From DGNJ01 sp002388905 (lineage in GTDB: Bacteria > Pseudomonadota > Gammaproteobacteria > Pseudomonadales > Porticoccaceae), in NCBI GenBank assembly GCA_036843405.1, contig DAITSJ010000002.1, positions 62,001 to 126,000 of the forward strand: DNA of 64,000 nt, written 5' to 3'. The notes beneath the pieces are model-generated. The model worked only from the letters and a program-made list of their open reading frames with translations. It did no database searches and was not told the origin of the DNA. Position 1 is the stretch's first letter. The number at the start of each line of letters is the position of its first letter. Positions 60,425-64,000 of this stretch are shown one piece after another. A program made the position numbers and the translations under genes.

Positions 60425-61183
60425 TTACCAGGAAACCCGCCCCCCATCGACAACGATATTAGCCCCGGTGATGTAATCGGCATCCGCACTGGCGAGGAAC
60501 AGGGCAACACCGGCAATATCCCGGGGCTTGCCGAAGCGCGGGATCAGGTTGCGGGCGAGCAGGGGCTCCGCCTCCGCCGGATTTGCCTTGGCCCAGTCGA
60601 CGAAGCCCGGTGTCTCGATCACCCCGGGACTGATGGCCACCACCCGGATGCCGTGGCGGGCGCCTTCCAGGGCCATGTGCTTGGTAAAACCGATAACGCC
60701 CGCCTTGGCGGCGGCATGGGCGGCCCCGCCGTAGCCGGAACCGGTGATGCCCGCCGTTGAGGCAGTGTTGATAATGACGCCGCCATTTTGTTTCAGGTAT
60801 TTCCAGGCAAAGCGGGTGGCGTAAAACACCAGGTTCAACTCGTTGTCCATGGTGAATTGCCAGCCATCCAGGGGGAATTCGTCGAATTCGGCGAAGTGGG
60901 GGGCAGCGGCGTTATTGTAGAGCACGTCGATACGGCCATGAACGGCCGCGGCCTCGTCGATCCATTTTTCCGCCTGCCGTGGATCGGACAGGTTCACCGG
61001 CTCCATGGTAACCAGGGAGCCACCGGCACGCTCGACCATTTCCCGGGTTTCCCGATTACCCTTTTCGTTGATGTCGCAGCCCACCACAAGGGCTCCCGCT
61101 CCGGTAAAGCGCAGGGCCGCTTCCCGGCCCTGACCGCTCCCGGTTCCCGTGATCAGAACCACCTTATTCTCGAGAGATTTCAT
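60425..61183 (-). CDS. Short-chain dehydrogenase/reductase with His at the catalytic Tyr position
   Basis: A 252-residue SDR. The cofactor loop is TGTGSGQG (residues 12-19), NNAA is in place of NNAG, and Ser142 is in NTASTAG. At the position of the usual Tyr of YxxxK the sequence is GGAAHAAAKAG, so His156 precedes Lys160 by four; a Tyr lies five residues earlier (Tyr151). Asp37 in GCDINE suggests NAD preference. The change may alter or abolish classical oxidoreductase activity. It is leftward, 48 bases after the SDR at 61232. Confidence 0.88.
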   Translation of the reverse strand: MKSLENKVVLITGTGSGQGREAALRFTGAGALVVGCDINEKGNRETREMVERAGGSLVTMEPVNLSDPRQAEKWIDEAAAVHGRIDVLYNNAAAPHFAEFDEFPLDGWQFTMDNELNLVFYATRFAWKYLKQNGGVIINTASTAGITGSGYGGAAHAAAKAGVIGFTKHMALEGARHGIRVVAISPGVIETPGFVDWAKANPAEAEPLLARNLIPRFGKPRDIAGVALFLASADADYITGANIVVDGGRVSW

Positions 61184-61231
61184 TCTTCGAGCTCCTGTAA
61201 TTATCCGTTATTTCAGATTAATACCGATTGT

Positions 61232-62065
61232 TCAGACCGTTCGCCCTCCGGGACTGGCGTTGAAATTTTCCGTGTTCTCGGCCACATGGGGCATATGGGA
61301 GATATAGCCGCCATCCACCACCAGCACCTGCCCGGTCACCAGGCGGGCGTCGTCCGACGCCAAGTAGGCCACCGCGGCAGCGATATCATCGGGAGTTCCC
61401 AGGGAGGACGTAAGGGAGTGAGACTCGATGCGCTGGAGTTGTTCGTCGGTATTGTTGGCCCTGGCCGTCCCGGTAAGAATCAGCCCCGGCGATACGGCAT
61501 TGCAGCGAATACCCTTTTTCCCGTACTGGGTGGCGACATACTGTGTCAGGCAGTTAATGGCCGCCTTGGAAGAGGCGTAGGCGGGGGCATAAAAATCCCC
61601 GCGCAGGGAGGCCCCGGAACTGGTGTTGATAATAGCGCCCTTGCCGGTGGCCAGCAGTTGCGGAATGGCGTGCTTGATCATGAGCATGGTGCCGCGCACG
61701 TTCACATGGAAAGCCCGGTCCCAGACCTCGGCATCCATCTGGTCGATGGCCATATCGCGGACGATCTGCTCCATGCGCGTATCCGCGGCATTGTTGTGGA
61801 GAATATCGAGCCGCCCGCAGCGATCGGCTACCCGTGCAAATAGATTCTGGATGCTCTTTTCATCGGCCAGGTCCACCCGCTCCGCGATGGCTTCCCCGCC
61901 CTGCCCCGCTATCCATTCCGCCACGGCCCGGGCGCCGGCCTCGTCGATATCCGCCACCACCACTGTCGCTCCCTCCCGGGCCAGCCGCAGCGCCGTGGCA
62001 CCGCCGATGGCATCTATGTCGCCGGCCCCGGACACGACGGCCACGCGGTCTTCCAGTCTTTTCAT
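61232..62065 (-). CDS. Short-chain dehydrogenase/reductase (SDR)
   Basis: A 277-residue SDR. The glycine loop is a variant, SGAGDIDAIGGATA, with two extra residues compared with TGxxxGIG. NNAA replaces NNAG; the catalytic set is Ser in NTSSGAS and YASSK; NAVSPGLI follows. Asp in VADIDE suggests NAD(H). It has a tail of about 25 residues beyond VVDGGY. It is probably co-transcribed with the SDR at 60425. Confidence 0.9.
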   Translation of the reverse strand: MKRLEDRVAVVSGAGDIDAIGGATALRLAREGATVVVADIDEAGARAVAEWIAGQGGEAIAERVDLADEKSIQNLFARVADRCGRLDILHNNAADTRMEQIVRDMAIDQMDAEVWDRAFHVNVRGTMLMIKHAIPQLLATGKGAIINTSSGASLRGDFYAPAYASSKAAINCLTQYVATQYGKKGIRCNAVSPGLILTGTARANNTDEQLQRIESHSLTSSLGTPDDIAAAVAYLASDDARLVTGQVLVVDGGYISHMPHVAENTENFNASPGGRTV

Positions 62066-62280
62066 ACTCGTGTACCTCTCTCTCGATCTGCCGTCAGCCC
62101 AGCGATTGGCAAACTCGTTCCCTGTTGGTGTTTATGGTCGTCACTGGCCTGCATGGAATAGCGTTAAAGCCATTGCGGACTATAGCGCGGCCATGAAATA
62201 ATTCAAATGTCTTACTTTTTGTTGCCCGACGCTGCCGGCGCCGACATCCGGTACGAGCCGGGCTTGCGGGGGAACCGACC

Positions 62281-62985
62281 ATGGTAAAACTCATGGCGCT
62301 GACAAAGTTGCCACGGAATGTGTCCGTGGACGATTTCCGGCACTACTGGAACCACAGTTTTTTCCCGGCTTTTCACGCTCTTCCCCTGGTACGGGAACAC
62401 CTTATCCGTGCTGCCCATAACCCGGTTATCCCCATGGCGATCCGGGGCGAGGAGACGACCGTGGCCGACCAGTGGGCGGGAGCCGCCTGTTATTATTTCG
62501 ACAGCCGCGTGATGGCGGAAGCCGTTCTGGCCGACCCGGCCTACCGGGAACTGAGGGCCGAACACAGCGACATTATGTCGGCATTCGTCCACTTGCTGGT
62601 GGAGGAGGTCTGGATCTACAACCGCGATACCTCGCACCTGCCCATAAAGGCTTTTGCTTTTTTCAAGCGCCAGCCGAAATTTTCGCGCCTGGAGGCGCTG
62701 CAGTATTACCAGGGGCCACACGCCGAACTGGGGGAGACTGTCAATCGCGGGCGCACCGTACGGTATATTCAGAACCACACCCTGCTCGACTACCGGAATC
62801 CGGACACACGGCATGACTACGACGGCGGCCCGGAAATCTGGTTCAAGTCGATGGAAACCGCCATGGACCTGTTTGGCGACAAGCAGGCCATGGCCACCCT
62901 GGCCGAAGACGAGGAACGATTTGTCCTGCGCGATCAACTGGTCCATTTTCTGGCGGAGGAAGAGATTCTTTACGACCAAACCTGA
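62281..62985 (+). CDS. EthD-domain protein with two repeats
   Basis: A 234-residue protein with two EthD-type ferredoxin-like units: VKLMALTKLPRNVSVDDFRHYWNHSFFPAFHAL in the first half and IKAFAFFKRQPKFSRLEALQYYQGPHAELGETV in the second. EthD is a small accessory protein needed for ether degradation, and related domains occur as aromatic polyketide cyclases and dehydratases. The tandem form may carry two substrate pockets. It is divergent to the SDR at 61232 and starts a rightward run with two NTF2-like genes and another SDR. Confidence 0.82.
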   Translation: MVKLMALTKLPRNVSVDDFRHYWNHSFFPAFHALPLVREHLIRAAHNPVIPMAIRGEETTVADQWAGAACYYFDSRVMAEAVLADPAYRELRAEHSDIMSAFVHLLVEEVWIYNRDTSHLPIKAFAFFKRQPKFSRLEALQYYQGPHAELGETVNRGRTVRYIQNHTLLDYRNPDTRHDYDGGPEIWFKSMETAMDLFGDKQAMATLAEDEERFVLRDQLVHFLAEEEILYDQT

Positions 62986-63042
62986 CGTGGCCGTTCTGTT
63001 CGACGGACCGGCAATAACTCAATAATCACCGGGAGAAAGCAA

Positions 63043-63456
63043 ATGTCCGCACATAGCAACAAGGAACTGGTAAAACGCTATTTCGACGCCGTCAATGCCG
63101 GCGATGAACAAAGAATCCGGTCACTGGTCACCGATGACTTCGTTTTCAAGTCCATGTACCAGAACCCGCCCTCCATGCGAATGGAGTGGGATATCGAGGG
63201 CTTTGCCGCGGCACCCCGCATTATGTCCTCGCATATGAACAAACCCATCGTACTGACGCCCGGGACCATGACGGCGGAGGACGACCGGGTGGCGGTGGAA
63301 GCGGAATCCTACGGAGAAATGAAAAACGGCAAGGTCTACGCCAATGCCTACCATTTCCTGTTCCGAATCAGGGACGGAAAGATCGCCGAGGTGCGCGAAT
63401 ACAGCTGCAGTTACACGGCGTACGACGTCTTCGGCGAATATCTGGAGAGTTTCTGA
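63043..63456 (+). CDS. NTF2-like (SnoaL-type) protein
   Basis: A 137-residue NTF2-fold protein with NKELVKRYFDAVNAGDEQRIRSLVTDDFVFKS at the start and FRIRDGKIAEVREY near the end, the pattern of SnoaL-like ketosteroid-isomerase relatives. GGGAG precedes the start. It lies 57 bases after the EthD gene and 54 bases before a second NTF2-like gene. The function cannot be assigned beyond the fold. Confidence 0.87.
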   Translation: MSAHSNKELVKRYFDAVNAGDEQRIRSLVTDDFVFKSMYQNPPSMRMEWDIEGFAAAPRIMSSHMNKPIVLTPGTMTAEDDRVAVEAESYGEMKNGKVYANAYHFLFRIRDGKIAEVREYSCSYTAYDVFGEYLESF

Positions 63457-63510
63457 CTGGCCGCGCAACCCGCGGGCCCCAACTTCAACCCACCAAGGCG
63501 AGGTAACAAA

Positions 63511-63936
63511 ATGGGTATTGATAAAAAAGCCGCTGTCGAAAATTTTCTGCACCTGTTCGACGGGGGCAGCTGGCCGGATTTCAGCGAGGCCGCTTCTCTC
63601 TTTTCCGAGGACTGCGAGTGCTACGTGGTCTATCCCACCACGCCGCCGATCAAGGGCCGCCAGGCCCTTCAAGAGGAACTGGAACGCCAGGCCAGGGACA
63701 GCAGCAACCCAAGCTGCGACATCAAGGGCATGGCCTGCGAGGGGGACCGAGTTTACGTGGAACGCGTCGACTCCTTTATGACCCTGGGCAAGCCACTTTC
63801 CCTGTGCTTCTGCTCGGTGTTCGAAGTGAACGATGACGGCCTTATCAGGGCCTGGCGGGAATACCTGGACCCCACCGACACAGCCCGTCAGCTGGGCATC
63901 AGTTACGACGACCTGGAAAAACTGCTCCAGGGCTGA
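63511..63936 (+). CDS. NTF2-like (SnoaL-type) protein
   Basis: A 141-residue protein with VENFLHLFDGGSWPDFSEAASLFSEDCECYVVYP and CSVFEVNDDGLIRAWREYLDP, again the NTF2/SnoaL pattern. It resembles limonene-epoxide-hydrolase-like isomerase relatives in general organisation, but the catalytic residues are not conserved clearly enough to say so. It directly precedes an SDR (7 bases between stop and ATG). Confidence 0.85.
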   Translation: MGIDKKAAVENFLHLFDGGSWPDFSEAASLFSEDCECYVVYPTTPPIKGRQALQEELERQARDSSNPSCDIKGMACEGDRVYVERVDSFMTLGKPLSLCFCSVFEVNDDGLIRAWREYLDPTDTARQLGISYDDLEKLLQG

Positions 63937-63943
63937 GAACGCG

Positions 63944-64000
63944 ATGGCCGCCCTGCAGGGGAAAGTCGCGCTCGTTACCGGTTCGACATCGGGGATTGGC
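63944..64000 (+). CDS. Short-chain dehydrogenase/reductase, 5' end only
   Basis: The ATG at 63944 begins AALQGKVALVTGSTSGIG, the glycine-rich cofactor motif of an SDR, and runs off the window at 64000 (19 codons). It is close behind the NTF2-like gene and is probably co-transcribed. Confidence 0.85.
   Translation, partial: MAALQGKVALVTGSTSGIG

Noticed and set aside
1..64000. CRISPR arrays, tRNA or rRNA genes, prophage genes, toxin-antitoxin pairs
   Set aside because: I saw no spaced repeat arrays, cloverleaf-like sequences, rRNA blocks, phage structural genes or toxin families.

Overview
The window is GC-rich DNA from a gammaproteobacterium. The evidence is the housekeeping content and its order: divergent tesA and ybbA-ybbP, rpmE next to priA and an SPOR-domain gene, slyD, pgi and prfC. 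Two TonB-dependent receptors with the 'IEEVVVTARK' opening and a large set of aromatic and acyl catabolism genes suggest an environmental, probably marine or soil, hydrocarbon or aromatic degrader. I cannot place it to genus from sequence alone.

Layout. Bases 1-21055 are mostly core genes: the tail of an M48 protease, slyD, an EVE-domain gene, pgi, a divergent GNAT-C39 / RLAN-ATP-grasp pair, tesA//ybbA-ybbP, DUF3775, GFA, a secreted nuclease, rpmE, priA, an SPOR protein, a hydrolase, plsC-like, prfC, and a FadL-type channel. Bases 21060-23420 are an AT-richer seam with an IS3-type transposase remnant, three small membrane-protein genes (DUF1622, YqhA, a broken DUF6512) and little else. From 23417 to the right edge lies an accessory catabolic region: SDRs, an MDR reductase and an acyl-CoA dehydrogenase (23.4-27.5 kb); a porin / periplasmic binding protein / diguanylate cyclase operon (27.8-31.1 kb); a long leftward run (44.7-31.1 kb) with a flavin monooxygenase, dienelactone hydrolase, two Rieske-oxygenase-like proteins, NTF2-like protein, enoyl-CoA hydratase, epoxide hydrolase, SDR, BKACE, FAH-family enzyme, extradiol dioxygenase, hydrolase and exporter; a TetR gene and ring-hydroxylating dioxygenase alpha/beta (45-47.9 kb); rightward CoA transferase, flavin reductase-MarR fusion, phosphatase, TetR and APH-like kinase (48.1-53.2 kb); then TonB receptors, a CMD-like protein, SDRs, an EthD-repeat protein and NTF2-like proteins.

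The genes read as a ring-attack and side-chain pathway: outer-membrane uptake (FadL, TonB receptors), ring hydroxylation (RHD alpha/beta; flavin monooxygenase with its reductase), meta-cleavage (extradiol dioxygenase), hydrolysis (FAH, alpha/beta hydrolases, dienelactone hydrolase), and CoA-linked steps (CaiB/BaiF, acyl-CoA dehydrogenase, enoyl-CoA hydratase, BKACE). The substrate cannot be read from the sequence.

The most striking observation is at 40109-42231. Two adjacent, co-directional Rieske-oxygenase-like proteins have complementary losses. One keeps the complete [2Fe-2S] ligand set and has lost both histidines of the mononuclear iron site. The other keeps the full N-D-H-H iron motif and has a Rieske domain shortened so that all cluster ligands are gone. 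Together they carry one full set of sites, which suggests a split, obligately heteromeric Rieske oxygenase. A second useful point is a shared promoter motif (44849 and 47980) that probably ties the flavin monooxygenase, the dioxygenase and the CoA transferase to the TetR gene between them.
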